Source: Devosia sp. YIM 151766
GTDB lineage: Bacteria; Pseudomonadota; Alphaproteobacteria; Rhizobiales; Devosiaceae
Assembly: GCF_030285925.1 (NCBI RefSeq)
Contig: NZ_CP127251.1
Coordinates: 1,736,001-1,800,000 of the forward strand
DNA length: 64,000 nt
Direction: 5' to 3'
Shown: positions 1 through 7,842 of the stretch, one piece after another
Position numbering within the stretch: the stretch's first letter is position 1
How the letters are laid out: each line of letters opens with the position of its first letter
Translations under genes and position numbers: made by a program
The notes under the pieces: generated by a model
Databases searched by the model: none
The model's input: only the letters and a program-made list of their open reading frames with translations
What the model was told of the DNA's origin: nothing

Positions 1-377
1 ACTCGACAACGGGCAATTCCACGGGTTCGAGTTCGCCCACCATTCTCGCACACAGCGTTGCCGTTGAGGCGACGGCGGCGGTGCTGTCGGGCATGATCGC
101 CCAAGGGCCCGCCTCGATGAAGCCCCGGCGCTGGGTATTGCTCGAAATCGCCTTCAGCGCTTCGAGATTTTCCCGGGCATTTTCATCGGCCAGGAAATTC
201 TGAACGCAGATTGCAGCGGCCAGATCCGTCCGGCTTGCATCCGCTGCCGCTTGCGCACTCGCCTGGGCCGATCCGCCAGTGACCCACCCTCCCCATGCAA
301 AGCCTATGACTGCTACGACGATGCCGCCGGCTACCGCGCCGTAAGCTGCGGGCTTGATCCATTCAGGGATGTTCATG
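1..377 (-). CDS. Hypothetical membrane-anchored protein (3' end outside window)
   Basis: The minus strand reads without a stop from an ATG at 377 to the window edge, giving 125 residues of a longer protein. It begins MNIPEWIKPAAYGAV and has one hydrophobic segment at about residues 9-32, rich in Gly, Ala and Val. An Ala-rich polar region follows, with two cysteines (about residues 57 and 108) that could pair. This looks like a signal anchor with a soluble domain in the periplasm. The codon pattern is normal for this genome. I do not recognise the family. The C-terminus is cut by the window edge, so total length is unknown. Confidence 0.65.
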
Positions 378-534
378 AAGGTCCGATCAGTTCGGAGATG
401 GACGGCATCATCGCCGCCTGGCCCCAAGCTACCACGCCGTTCCGTCATTCCCTAATGAAGGCGCCGAGGTGCCGAAGAACTGGTGGCTTTTTGAAGCGAA
501 GGAGCGACCGATGTCTCCGACTTGGCGCGGAGAA

Positions 535-608
535 TGGAGCGGGTAGCGGGAATCGAACCCGCGTATTCAGCTTGGAAGGCTGCTGCTCTACCATTGAGCT
601 ATACCCGC
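535..608 (-). tRNA. tRNA-Gly (anticodon TCC)
   Basis: The minus strand folds into a complete cloverleaf. The acceptor stem GCGGGTA pairs with TACCCGC, the D arm contains AGCTCAATGGTAGAGC, the anticodon loop is CTTCCAA, and the T arm contains GGTTCGATTCC. The 3' CCA is encoded at 537-535. Anticodon TCC reads GGA and GGG glycine codons. Confidence 0.97.
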
Positions 609-805
609 CCGAGGGCGAAGCCACGGCCCTCGCTTAGCAAGATCGTCCACAAGCTGGCAAGACCATGCGGCCTTCACGCCCGATAAAATGGCCATGGCGA
701 CGAAATCTTAAGGGAGAGAGGCGCTAGGGTGTTGACACCTTTGCGACAGCCCACCATAAACCGGCCCGACGAGACGCATGCGCTTCGTCTCCTGCCCGAA
801 AATGT

Positions 806-890
806 GGAGGGGTGGGAGAGTGGTTAAATCCATCAGACTGTAAATCTGACGCCTCAGGCTACACTGGTTCGAATCCAGTCCCCTCCACCA
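806..890 (+). tRNA. tRNA-Tyr (anticodon GTA)
   Basis: This is a class II tRNA with a long variable arm. The acceptor stem GGAGGGG pairs with CCCCTCC, the anticodon loop is CTGTAAA with anticodon GTA, the T loop is GGTTCGAATCC, and CCA is encoded at 888-890. It is divergent from tRNA-Gly. Its 3' end borders the small accessory stretch that precedes rlmB. Confidence 0.97.
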
Positions 891-936
891 CCGGCCCAAA
901 CGGGTTTTGATTTCATTGCCCTTTCTACCGCTGATT

Positions 937-958
937 TGGCTAACCTTTCCATTAGCCA
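937..958. promoter_or_regulatory. Inverted repeat, possible operator
   Basis: TGGCTAA and TTAGCCA form a perfect 7-bp inverted repeat with an 8-bp spacer. It lies in the AT-richer gap between tRNA-Tyr and the hydrolase, about 155 bp before the hydrolase start. The arm and spacer geometry suits a dimeric repressor. No T-tract follows, so it is unlikely to be a terminator. The regulator is unknown. Confidence 0.3.
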
Positions 959-1111
959 TTCTTGCGTTCGCGCCATACCCTCGCGCCATGCCGTTCGCGA
1001 TTTTGTGTCAACGGCTTCCATTTGCCTTCATCCCTATCAATAACGACGCCGCTTGGTCATCACGTGTTATCCTTTGCTCGGCATCCTCCCTTCGGAAATG
1101 AGGGTTCGGGT

Positions 1112-2071
1112 ATGCCAAAGAGTGCAATTTGGGCGCTTGGCGCCGCGGTGATCTTAGGCGCCGGGTACATAGTTGTCGGTAGCTGGCAAGCGGCCAACTT
1201 GCTGGACGGCACACTTCGCGTTGGTGCGGCGACCGCACAGAACAGCGGATGGCCCGCACCCGAGAGCCCGGCTGACATCGGCTACGAGGGCGATCCTGAG
1301 AATGCCTATGGATACACCTTCCAGGATGTTGTCCTGGAAGGACAGCTCGGCAACCTCCCCGCATGGCTGATCCCCGCCAAAGAACCGAGCGCCAGCCAGC
1401 CCTGGGCGATCTTTGTGCATGGCATCGGTGGTCGACGCGAAAACGGCTACCGGTTCTTGCCCACACTTCATGAAGCCGGACTGCCGGTTCTCATGATCAG
1501 CTACCGAAATGACGGCGATGCCCCCTCTGATCCCAGCGGGCTATATGCCTTTGGCCTGACCGAATGGCAGGATCTCGAGACGGCCGTTCGATATGCGACA
1601 GATAACGGCGCTCCAACCATCATTGTGGTGGCGGAATCGATGGGCGGTGGGATCGTGGGGCAGTTCCTTCGCCAATCCGATGCGTCCAGCTCGATCTCGG
1701 CGATTATCCTCGATGCTCCGGCTATCGACTTTCGGGCCTTGATCACCGCTCAGATCGAGCGGATGAACCTCCCTCTCGCCCCGATTTTGGCACGTGGCGC
1801 ACTGTGGTTCAGTGAACGATCGGTGCCGGTACGTCTGGCGGACGCGGTGACCGTAGATGAGTTCGCAGAGTTTCAGGGGCCGTTGTTTCTCTCCCACGGC
1901 TTTGCCGACAGCATCGTCCCGATCCATAGCAGCGACGATCTGGTGGCGAGGCGTGCCTATGTCACTGAATATCTGCGCACAGAGGCGGACCACATACAGT
2001 CCTGGAAAGTCAGCCCTGCCCGATACGAGGCGAGCTTAAGCGACTTTCTGGCGACGCTGGGGACGCGTTAG
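1112..2071 (+). CDS. Alpha/beta hydrolase with N-terminal membrane anchor
   Basis: This 319-residue serine hydrolase is probably anchored in the inner membrane by a hydrophobic segment at about residues 6-23. The fold shows in the oxyanion motif FVHGIGG (102-107), the nucleophile elbow AESMGG with Ser176, the acid Asp266 (HGFADSIVP) and His294 (ADHIQSW). The substrate is unknown; relatives include esterases and BAAT/S9-type peptidases. The ATG at 1112 is preceded by GAGGG at a good distance. A longer in-frame start at 962 lacks a ribosome-binding site and would add an odd leader. Base composition is less GC-rich than neighbours, in keeping with an accessory gene. Confidence 0.8.
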   Translation: MPKSAIWALGAAVILGAGYIVVGSWQAANLLDGTLRVGAATAQNSGWPAPESPADIGYEGDPENAYGYTFQDVVLEGQLGNLPAWLIPAKEPSASQPWAIFVHGIGGRRENGYRFLPTLHEAGLPVLMISYRNDGDAPSDPSGLYAFGLTEWQDLETAVRYATDNGAPTIIVVAESMGGGIVGQFLRQSDASSSISAIILDAPAIDFRALITAQIERMNLPLAPILARGALWFSERSVPVRLADAVTVDEFAEFQGPLFLSHGFADSIVPIHSSDDLVARRAYVTEYLRTEADHIQSWKVSPARYEASLSDFLATLGTR

Positions 2072-2237
2072 TAAAGTCCTCTAACCGTCGTTGTGGTCAT
2101 CTCTGCCTGTCGATTGCCCACCAAACGCCCGAATGCGCCGGATGAGGCGTCCACCTGATCCTTGAACGTCCCGCTGGGAAATAGGCAAAGCTCATCAAGA
2201 TAAGCCTTATTCCAGGCTCCCTATACCAGCAGGAGAC

Positions 2238-2327
2238 ATGTTCGAAACCAGCTTGTCCGTAATGTCGGGCTTGTCCTGCTTGCAGATTCTGGTTTCTGCA
2301 GCCCTCGCCGGATGCTTACGGGACTAA
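2238..2327 (+). CDS. Possible small protein (29 aa)
   Basis: A short reading frame starts MFETSLSVMSGLSC and ends LAGCLRD. The middle is mostly hydrophobic (LSCLQILVSAALAG). AGGAGAC lies directly before the ATG at ideal spacing, and a strong intrinsic terminator follows about 70 bp later. Together these suggest a short transcribed unit: a small membrane peptide, or an sRNA with a fortuitous frame. There is no homology evidence. Confidence 0.3.
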   Translation: MFETSLSVMSGLSCLQILVSAALAGCLRD

Positions 2328-2399
2328 AGGCAAATACCGCGATGATCGGGAATCGCGCCCTATGGTGCTGGACGCCTCCCTGGGTTGTCTCCTGAACTT

Positions 2400-2425
2400 A
2401 GCCCCGCCATGGCGGGGCTTTTCTT
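2400..2425 (+). terminator. Rho-independent terminator
   Basis: AGCCCCGCC and GGCGGGGCT form a 9-bp perfect stem with a two-base loop, followed by TTTTCTTT on the plus strand. It would end a plus-strand transcript, either from the hydrolase gene or from the small unit at 2238. It also lies just beyond the stop of the minus-strand DUF2165 gene. The other annotated content of 2072-2440 is the small frame at 2238. Confidence 0.75.
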
Positions 2426-2440
2426 TGCTCGCAGACGTGG

Positions 2441-2941
2441 TTAGGCGTCAATTTCACCATCAGGTAGCGCAACGTAAATGAGCACTGCGATGATCGTGAT
2501 GAAAAATCGGAAGGCTGAATCGATGCCGTTCCAGGTGTCCGACATCCACATGCCGAACCACTCGCCCCCGATAGTCATGAACCCGACCTGCCAGACGAGG
2601 AAACCGATCGATAGGCCGGCTATCGCCCAGCTCTTGGCGCGGTTGAACGCGGCCGCTGTGTTGCGCGCGTTTGAAAGCATGAAGAAAGCGCCGATCCAGC
2701 AGAGAACCGCAGTCGCCGTCTCGGCTGCAATAATTAGAATATAGGCGGCGTGATGCAGCGCGGGATTGCTGATCGATCGATAAGCGATCGTCGCGTCGGG
2801 AAAGATCGTATCCATCAGCAAGACATGCTGGACGAACGCGAAGTTCGTCCCGTAATCCGTGATATTGCCGAAGGACACAAGTGTTGCGAACAGCGCGATG
2901 GCCGCGACGAATGAAACCTTGCTGAGGCGCATTGTCAGCAT
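2441..2941 (-). CDS. DUF2165 family small integral membrane protein
   Basis: This 166-residue protein has about four hydrophobic segments. Family hallmarks are the N-terminal SFGNITDYGTNFAFVQHV and the C-terminal GGEWFGMWMSDTWNG. DUF2165 proteins are inner-membrane proteins of unknown function. The ATG at 2941 has GGGGAGA upstream; a second ATG nine bases in is possible. It is a single gene in the accessory stretch between tRNA-Tyr and rlmB, with visibly lower GC than the core genes. Confidence 0.8.
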   Translation of the reverse strand: MLTMRLSKVSFVAAIALFATLVSFGNITDYGTNFAFVQHVLLMDTIFPDATIAYRSISNPALHHAAYILIIAAETATAVLCWIGAFFMLSNARNTAAAFNRAKSWAIAGLSIGFLVWQVGFMTIGGEWFGMWMSDTWNGIDSAFRFFITIIAVLIYVALPDGEIDA

Positions 2942-3025
2942 GTCAATCTCCCCTGCCGCTTAATCGCCGGCATATGCGCTCCGCCCTGATACACCCTTGT
3001 GCGGGTTTATACTCTGTCCTGATAT

Positions 3026-3056
3026 GACGCCTCCAGAGCCTTACCGGGCGTCTTTT
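3026..3056 (+). terminator. Weak hairpin with T-tract
   Basis: GACGCC (3026-3031) pairs with GGCGTC (3047-3052) and is followed by TTTT. The loop is 15 nt and the stem only 6 bp, so this is a marginal intrinsic terminator. No intact plus-strand gene lies just upstream. It may be a relic of the region that held the higBA pair. Confidence 0.25.
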
Positions 3057-3112
3057 CTATGCAAACCTGACCAATATCTGAACGTTATACCCGAACCAGG
3101 TTCAGTGAAAGC

Positions 3113-3166
3113 ATGCATTGTCACGGCGAGAACGCGATCGAGGTTGAGCTGGAGGATTATCACTGA
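3113..3166 (+). pseudogene. higB: Remnant of HigB-type toxin (C-terminal tail)
   Basis: Only the last residues of a RelE/HigB-like toxin frame are readable: GENAIEVELEDYH then stop. HigB toxins characteristically end in a segment like DVEIVDYH. The stop overlaps the start of the higA remnant (TGATG), which is the usual higBA arrangement. The catalytic body of the toxin is missing, so no active RNase can be made. Confidence 0.5.
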
Positions 3167-3352
3167 TGACGCCGATCAAGCGCAGCCTGCCGGCCATGCA
3201 TCCCGGGCACCGCTGCCATGGCCGTACGCCTGGGCAAGTTGTGCGGCAACGGCCCCGTTCTGTGGATCAACCTTCAGAAGCGCTATGACCTGGAACGGGC
3301 TGAGCGCGAGGTGGACGTTTCAACGATACCGACGCTTGAATTGGCGGAGTGA
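3166..3352 (+). pseudogene. higA: Remnant of HigA-type antitoxin (deletion and frameshift)
   Basis: The frame opens MTPIKRSLPAMHPG, the typical HigA start. At about 3205 it breaks and continues in another frame with AMAVRLGKLCGNGP, LWINLQKRYDLERAE and STIPTLELAE, stop at 3350-3352. Compared with a normal HigA of about 95-100 residues, roughly 40 codons holding the helix-turn-helix are gone. This is a decayed toxin-antitoxin locus in an accessory stretch, not a functional antitoxin. Confidence 0.7.
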
Positions 3353-3455
3353 GCATGGGGCGCGGGGCGGCGTCTCGTCCCTAAGGCGATGAGAGCCGAA
3401 GAATCTCAAATTGCGCCGCTTGCCGCGCCATTGCAAAACAGCTACCGCTCAGGCC

Positions 3456-4211
3456 ATGAGCCGCAACAAGTTTCCGCCCAAGCCGAAATACGATCCCGAT
3501 ACCGGGCCGGTCTATCTCTATGGCCTGCATACGGTGCGCGCCGCGCTGGACAATCCGCACCGCGTCAAGAAGGCGCTGCTGGCGACGCCCAATGGGCTGA
3601 ACCGGCTGAAGGACAGCGGCGAGATCGGCAAGGTGAAGGTCACCGAGACCAATCCCAAGGAACTCGATCGCCTGCTGGGCGGCGAGGCCGTGCATCAGGG
3701 GGTGGCGCTGGAGGTTGATCCGGTCAGCCGCTTCGGGCTCAACGATATTTCGCGGCTGAAACTGGTCGTGGTGCTGGACCAGTTGACCGACCCGCATAAT
3801 GTCGGCGCCATCCTGCGCACCGCCTGCGCCTTCGGGGCCGATGCGGTGATCACCACGGCCCGGCATTCGCCGCGCGAAACCGGAGTCATGGCCAAGGCCG
3901 CCTCCGGGGCGCTGGACCTGGTGCCGATGATCGAGGTGCGCAATCTGGCCGACACGCTGGAAAAGCTCAAGGAACGCGGCATGTTAGTGCTGGGCTTTGA
4001 TTCGGAAGCTGAAGCGCCGCTGCGTCCCCGCAATGACAGCGTCCCCCTTGCATTGGTGCTGGGCGCCGAGGGCAAGGGCCTGCGCCAGCGCACCCGCGAA
4101 CTCTGCGACGAGATGGTGCGGCTCGACATGCCCGGCCCGATCAAATCGCTCAATGTCTCCAACGCCGCTGCCATCGCGCTGTTCGCGGCCACCGCCGGAC
4201 GCGGCGCATGA
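3456..4211 (+). CDS. rlmB: 23S rRNA (guanosine-2'-O)-methyltransferase RlmB (TrmH/SpoU family)
   Basis: This 251-residue SPOUT enzyme methylates the ribose of a conserved guanosine (G2251 in E. coli numbering) in the peptidyl-transferase region of 23S rRNA. The N-terminal substrate-binding part has YLYGLHTVRAALDNP. The three SpoU motifs follow: DPHNVGAILRTA, LVLGAEGKGLRQRTR and MPGPIKSLNVSNAAAIALF. The ATG at 3456 fits the family start; an in-frame ATG at 3411 would add 15 non-conserved residues. It is followed by a gene overlapping its stop by 4 bp. Linkage to tRNA-Tyr and tRNA-Gly is common in this order; here extra genes separate them. Confidence 0.93.
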   Translation: MSRNKFPPKPKYDPDTGPVYLYGLHTVRAALDNPHRVKKALLATPNGLNRLKDSGEIGKVKVTETNPKELDRLLGGEAVHQGVALEVDPVSRFGLNDISRLKLVVVLDQLTDPHNVGAILRTACAFGADAVITTARHSPRETGVMAKAASGALDLVPMIEVRNLADTLEKLKERGMLVLGFDSEAEAPLRPRNDSVPLALVLGAEGKGLRQRTRELCDEMVRLDMPGPIKSLNVSNAAAIALFAATAGRGA

Positions 4212-4597
4212 GCCAGTTCGAGCCCTTCGCCATGGCCCTGCGGCTCTCCGGCGTCAGCGTGACGCAAAAAGAACTCGACGTGGCGCTCAAGCAATTGACG
4301 GTGCGCTACGAGCCGGAAGACGCCGAGAACAGCTTCTATGCCCAGGTGGATGTGCCGGTGGCCAATCCCGTCCGGGCCATTCTGGAACTGGCCGATCGTT
4401 CCGGCGCGGCCATCGCCGCCATGCTCGACGACCGCCGGATCGGCAAGGCCGTGCTCGATATCGCCTTCGATTACCCGGTGGCGGGCGAATCGATGTCGGC
4501 CCGCCTGCCCGCCCATGCGGCGGCCTCCATTGCTGCTCATGGCATCGATATCGAGATTTCCGTCTATCTCACCGATGTCGAGGACGACGAGGAATAG
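4208..4597 (+). CDS. Conserved hypothetical protein, possibly DUF4279-like
   Basis: This 129-residue soluble protein begins MSQFEPFAMALRLSG and ends in an acidic tail VEDDEE. The opening strand-like ALRLSG and the late HGIDIEISVYL resemble DUF4279 proteins, but I could not confirm this. There are no membrane segments or catalytic motifs. Its ATG overlaps the rlmB stop (ATGA), so the two are translationally coupled and probably share a role in the same transcript. Confidence 0.65.
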   Translation: MSQFEPFAMALRLSGVSVTQKELDVALKQLTVRYEPEDAENSFYAQVDVPVANPVRAILELADRSGAAIAAMLDDRRIGKAVLDIAFDYPVAGESMSARLPAHAAASIAAHGIDIEISVYLTDVEDDEE

Positions 4598-4689
4598 GCA
4601 GGCCCGCGGCGCGTAAACCATAGCGCCAGCCTTGTTTGGACGCGCGCCGCGCCCTGCGTTAAGACTTCGCTAACCATAGCGAGGCCGCC

Positions 4690-4875
4690 ATGCGCGTACC
4701 CATTACCGGACAACCGCTTTTCGAACGCCGCATCGTGCGCGAGGGAAAGCGCATCGCCGAACGGATGCTGGACGGCTATGCGGTGACGGGCAATGGCCGC
4801 TTCGTTCCGCATTCGCTGGCGCGAGATTGGGGGCGCGGCGATGGACGACCTCGTTCTTCGACAGGCTCAGGATGA
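4690..4875 (+). CDS. Doubtful small protein running into a repeat
   Basis: The 61-residue frame starts MRVPITGQPLFERRIVREG with GCGAGG upstream. Its first 47 residues show normal codon bias and a charged, helical look. The last part is encoded by the palindromic repeat at 4847-4940. If real, the native C-terminus was replaced when the repeat inserted; otherwise it is a chance frame. The rest of 4598-4971 holds only the repeat. Confidence 0.3.
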   Translation: MRVPITGQPLFERRIVREGKRIAERMLDGYAVTGNGRFVPHSLARDWGRGDGRPRSSTGSG

Positions 4876-4940
4876 GGTCTGGCGAGAGCTCTGTTCCTGT
4901 GGCCGCAGGACCTCATGGTGAGCTTGTCGAACCATGGGTC
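4847..4940. repeat. Composite palindromic intergenic repeat, copy A
   Basis: Two 32-33 bp imperfect palindromes, each bounded by GACCTC and its complement, sit 29 bp apart (4847-4879 and 4909-4940). Their cores read TTCGACAGGCTCAGGATGAG and GAGCTTGTCGAACCATG. The same two units recur in opposite arrangement at 44171-44254, and one unit at 46223-46255. This is a REP/BIME-like family, found only between genes. Confidence 0.85.
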
Positions 4941-4971
4941 ACGCATAGCGACATTGGACTCCAAAACCGCG

Positions 4972-5871
4972 CTACAGGCTTTCGGCCGCACCGGGAGCCT
5001 GGGCGGTGATGATGCTGCGGCTGAACACGCCGTCATTCTTCGCGGCGAGCCGCACGACGCTATAGCCGCGCGCCTTGAGCTCATCGAGGAAGGCCGGGAG
5101 CATGTCGACGGTGCGCTGGTGGATATCGTGGAACAGGATGATGCCGCTGCCGCGCGCATCGAGGCGTTCGAGGGTGCGGGCGGCGACGATAGCGGCCGAA
5201 TCCTTGTAATAATCCTTGCTGTCGATATCGACGTCGAGCACCACCATATCGCCTTGCAGCAGCGTGGTGCGCAGATAGCCGCTCTGCGACAGATAGGGAA
5301 AGCGGAAGAAGGGCGAGAGGCCCTGCCCCGAACCGGCCAGGGCGTCGGCCACCGCCGCTTCGCCCCGGGCAATCTCGTCCAAAGCCGCCTGCCGGCCGAG
5401 CGTACTGAGATCGACATGGTCATAGGTGTGGCTGCCGACGCTGTGGCCGCGCTGCGCCACCAGCCGGGCCAGCGCCGGATTGGCCCGGGCCGCCGAGCCC
5501 AGCATCAGGAAGGTGGCCTTCACCCCATGGCTGTCGAGAATATCGAGAATGGCCGGGGTCTTGCCGGCGCGCGGACCGTCATCGAAAGTCAGGATGACTT
5601 CGCCGGGCCGCAGCACGATATCGGCGGTGGCGGCGACGGCCAGGGTGCGGCCGGCCAGGGCGCCGGAGGCGAAAATCCTTTTGGGCATCGGCTGCTGCAC
5701 CCTTACGCTCGCCACCTGCTGGACGCTGCCGGTCACTACACGGTCCTGAACGGCCAGCGGCCCGGAAACGGCATGATCGTTATGGCTGACCGGCTTGGCA
5801 CAACCCATAAGCGCCGCCCCCAACAGACCGGCTAGAACAAAGGCACGCAGCACTTGCACGAGGACACCCAC
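4972..5871 (-). CDS. Polysaccharide deacetylase lipoprotein (NodB domain)
   Basis: This 299-residue carbohydrate esterase family 4 enzyme removes N- or O-acetyl groups from a polysaccharide such as peptidoglycan or exopolysaccharide. The lipobox LMGC puts the lipidated Cys at 24. The NodB domain starts near residue 90: TFDDGP (Asp97, Asp98), metal ligands in SHTYDH (His148, His152), RFPYL, DVDIDSKDYY in place of the usual DxxDW, and the C-terminal ILFHDIH. Start is GTG at 5871; GTG codons slightly downstream are alternatives. It stands alone between a repeat and the UPF0178 gene. Confidence 0.88.
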   Translation of the reverse strand: MGVLVQVLRAFVLAGLLGAALMGCAKPVSHNDHAVSGPLAVQDRVVTGSVQQVASVRVQQPMPKRIFASGALAGRTLAVAATADIVLRPGEVILTFDDGPRAGKTPAILDILDSHGVKATFLMLGSAARANPALARLVAQRGHSVGSHTYDHVDLSTLGRQAALDEIARGEAAVADALAGSGQGLSPFFRFPYLSQSGYLRTTLLQGDMVVLDVDIDSKDYYKDSAAIVAARTLERLDARGSGIILFHDIHQRTVDMLPAFLDELKARGYSVVRLAAKNDGVFSRSIITAQAPGAAESL

Positions 5872-5938
5872 GACACTGGATCAGCGGGCTCCACAATTTG
5901 CGATTATGGTTAATAAACCCCTCGCAAAAACTTAAGAA

Positions 5939-6403
5939 CTACTTACCGCGCAGTGATTTAGCCTTGCGGCCCAGAGTATCCAGCGCCGAGAGGAAGGCCG
6001 AGCGGTCGGCGGGACGGAAGCCGGGATTGTAGCCCTGGATCTCGCCGGTTTCACGCAGATGCTGTTTGAGATCGCGCATGGCCAGGGCCATGCCGATCGA
6101 GGCCGGCGTGAAGGGCCGGCCGGTAAAACCGAGCACGTGGCAGCCCTTGTCGATGGCGCGGCTGGCCAGGGGAATATCGGCCGTCAGCACGATATCGTTG
6201 GGCTGGGCCTGCTCGACGATCCAGTCATCGGCCGCGTCGGCACTGGCGGGCACGACAACCACCCGCACCATGGGATCGCGCGATGGCCGGATGCCGCCAT
6301 TGCTGACAAAGGTGACGACGAGGCCCAGCCGCTCGGCGACACGCCGGGCCTCGTCCTTGACCGGGCAGGCATCGGCGTCGACGAAAATGACGGGATCGGC
6401 CAT
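5939..6403 (-). CDS. YaiI/YqxD family protein (UPF0178, DUF188)
   Basis: This 154-residue protein shows the family signatures IFVDADACPVKDEA at the N-terminus, VVPASADAADDWI, NDIVLTADIPLASRA and RDLKQHLRETGE. The fold is PIN-like with conserved acidic residues, which suggests a nuclease, but the role is not established. It lies just downstream of frmA on the same strand (14 bp gap) and may be cotranscribed. Confidence 0.92.
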   Translation of the reverse strand: MADPVIFVDADACPVKDEARRVAERLGLVVTFVSNGGIRPSRDPMVRVVVVPASADAADDWIVEQAQPNDIVLTADIPLASRAIDKGCHVLGFTGRPFTPASIGMALAMRDLKQHLRETGEIQGYNPGFRPADRSAFLSALDTLGRKAKSLRGK

Positions 6404-6417
6404 GATCCGGGCGGCGC

Positions 6418-7545
6418 TTAATACACCACCACCGAGCGGATGCTTTCGCCCGAATGCATCATGTCGAAGCCTTTATTGATGTCTTCGAGGCGCAGCGTGT
6501 GGGTGATCATCGGATCGATCTCGATCTTGCCGTCGAGATACCAGTCGACGATCTTGGGCACGTCGGTGCGGCCGCGCGCGCCGCCAAAGGCGGTGCCCAT
6601 CCAGGTGCGGCCGGTGACCAGCTGGAACGGGCGAGTGGCGATTTCCTGCCCGGCTCCGGCCACGCCGATAACCACCGACTTGCCCCAGCCGCGATGGCTG
6701 GCTTCCAGCGCCTGGCGCATGACCGTGACATTGCCGGTACAATCGAAGGTGTAATCGGCGCCGCCGATCAGATCGCCGCGCCTTTTGGTCAGGTTGACGA
6801 GATAGGGAACGATATCCTCGCCGATCTCGGTGGGATTGACGAAATGGGTCATGCCGAAGCGCTCGCCCCATTCCTTCTTGCCATTGTTGAGATCGACGCC
6901 GACGATCATGTCGGCGCCGGCGAGGCGCAGGCCCTGGATGACGTTGAGGCCGATGCCGCCCAGCCCGAACACCACGGCCGTCGCGCCCACTTCCACCTTG
7001 GCGGTGTTGAGCACGGCGCCGACCCCGGTGGTGACCCCGCAGCCGACATAGCAGACCTTGTCGAAGGCAGCGGCTTCATCGATCCGGGCGACGGCGATTT
7101 CGGGCAGCACCGTGTAATTCGAGAAGGTCGAGCAGCCCATATAGTGGAAGATCGGCTTGCCCTCGAAGGAGAAGCGCGACGTGCCGTCCGGCATGAGCCC
7201 CTGCCCCTGGGTGGCGCGGATGGCGGTGCACAGATTGGTCTTGCCGGAGCGGCAGGAATAGCATTCGCGGCATTCGGGCGTGTAGAGCGGAATGACGTGA
7301 TCGCCCTTTTTGAGCGAGGTGACGCCCGGCCCGACATCGACGACAATGCCGGCGCCTTCATGGCCGAGAATGGCCGGGAAAATGCCCTCGGGATCTGCCC
7401 CCGACAGGGTGAAATCGTCGGTGTGGCAAATGCCCGTCGCCTTGATTTCGATAAGGACTTCGCCGGCCTTGGGGCCTTCCAGATCGACTTCGACGATTTC
7501 GAGCGGCTTTCCGGCTGCGAAAGCGACGGCGGCGCGGGTCTTCAT
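6418..7545 (-). CDS. frmA: S-(hydroxymethyl)glutathione dehydrogenase / class III alcohol dehydrogenase
   Basis: This 375-residue zinc enzyme oxidises the glutathione-formaldehyde adduct with NAD+ to S-formylglutathione, the first step of formaldehyde detoxification; it also acts as S-nitrosoglutathione reductase. Catalytic zinc ligands lie in GICHTDD, GHEGAG and VGCGVTTG. Structural zinc is bound by the four cysteines of [15 protein letters not shown]. The Rossmann motif is FGLGGIGLN. The ATG at 7545 has GGAG upstream. No frmR or frmB is adjacent. A UPF0178 gene follows closely. Confidence 0.95.
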   Translation of the reverse strand: MKTRAAVAFAAGKPLEIVEVDLEGPKAGEVLIEIKATGICHTDDFTLSGADPEGIFPAILGHEGAGIVVDVGPGVTSLKKGDHVIPLYTPECRECYSCRSGKTNLCTAIRATQGQGLMPDGTSRFSFEGKPIFHYMGCSTFSNYTVLPEIAVARIDEAAAFDKVCYVGCGVTTGVGAVLNTAKVEVGATAVVFGLGGIGLNVIQGLRLAGADMIVGVDLNNGKKEWGERFGMTHFVNPTEIGEDIVPYLVNLTKRRGDLIGGADYTFDCTGNVTVMRQALEASHRGWGKSVVIGVAGAGQEIATRPFQLVTGRTWMGTAFGGARGRTDVPKIVDWYLDGKIEIDPMITHTLRLEDINKGFDMMHSGESIRSVVVY

Positions 7546-7842
7546 GGCATGCACTCCAAAACTGATTCTGCGGGAACGTGACATGCCCACGGTGGGGGAG
7601 CAACCATCAGCTATTGTCCCCGGCGATCGGTCGCGCCTCTTCACCCCTCCCTTGGGGGAGAGGGAGCGCAGGAGCCGATAGGCCGGAATCCCCGGATCGT
7701 CACCCTCGCGCTTGACGCGAGGGCTCTTGCGGCAAAATCCATATACGAAGAACCCTCGCGTCAAGCGCGAGGGTGACGAGCGGTGGTTTGGGCCGAGAGG
7801 GGCACAGGAGCCGCTAGGCCGGGGGTTTCAAACCGCCCGGCT
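7546..7842. repeat. Intergenic repeat block with a large inverted repeat
   Basis: No gene is visible. The units at 7699-7728 and 7748-7777 are 30-bp inverted copies with one mismatch, separated by 19 bp. Each is itself a hairpin built on CCCTCGCG/CGCGAGGG. Outside them, CAGGAGCCGATAGGCCGG (about 7670-7687) and CAGGAGCCGCTAGGCCGG (about 7805-7822) form a near-perfect direct repeat, and CCCTCCCTTGGGGGAGAGGG gives a further hairpin. The cruciform could end both frmA-side and xyl transcripts, but no T-tract is present. Confidence 0.8.

Noticed and set aside
2997..3392. 131-codon plus frame spanning the higBA remnant
   Set aside because: It reads the remnant in a third frame. The HigB and HigA matches lie in the other two frames.
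806..3455. Integrative element attached at tRNA-Tyr
   Set aside because: No integrase gene and no second copy of the tRNA 3' end were found in the interval. An accessory stretch is supported, but not an integrated element.
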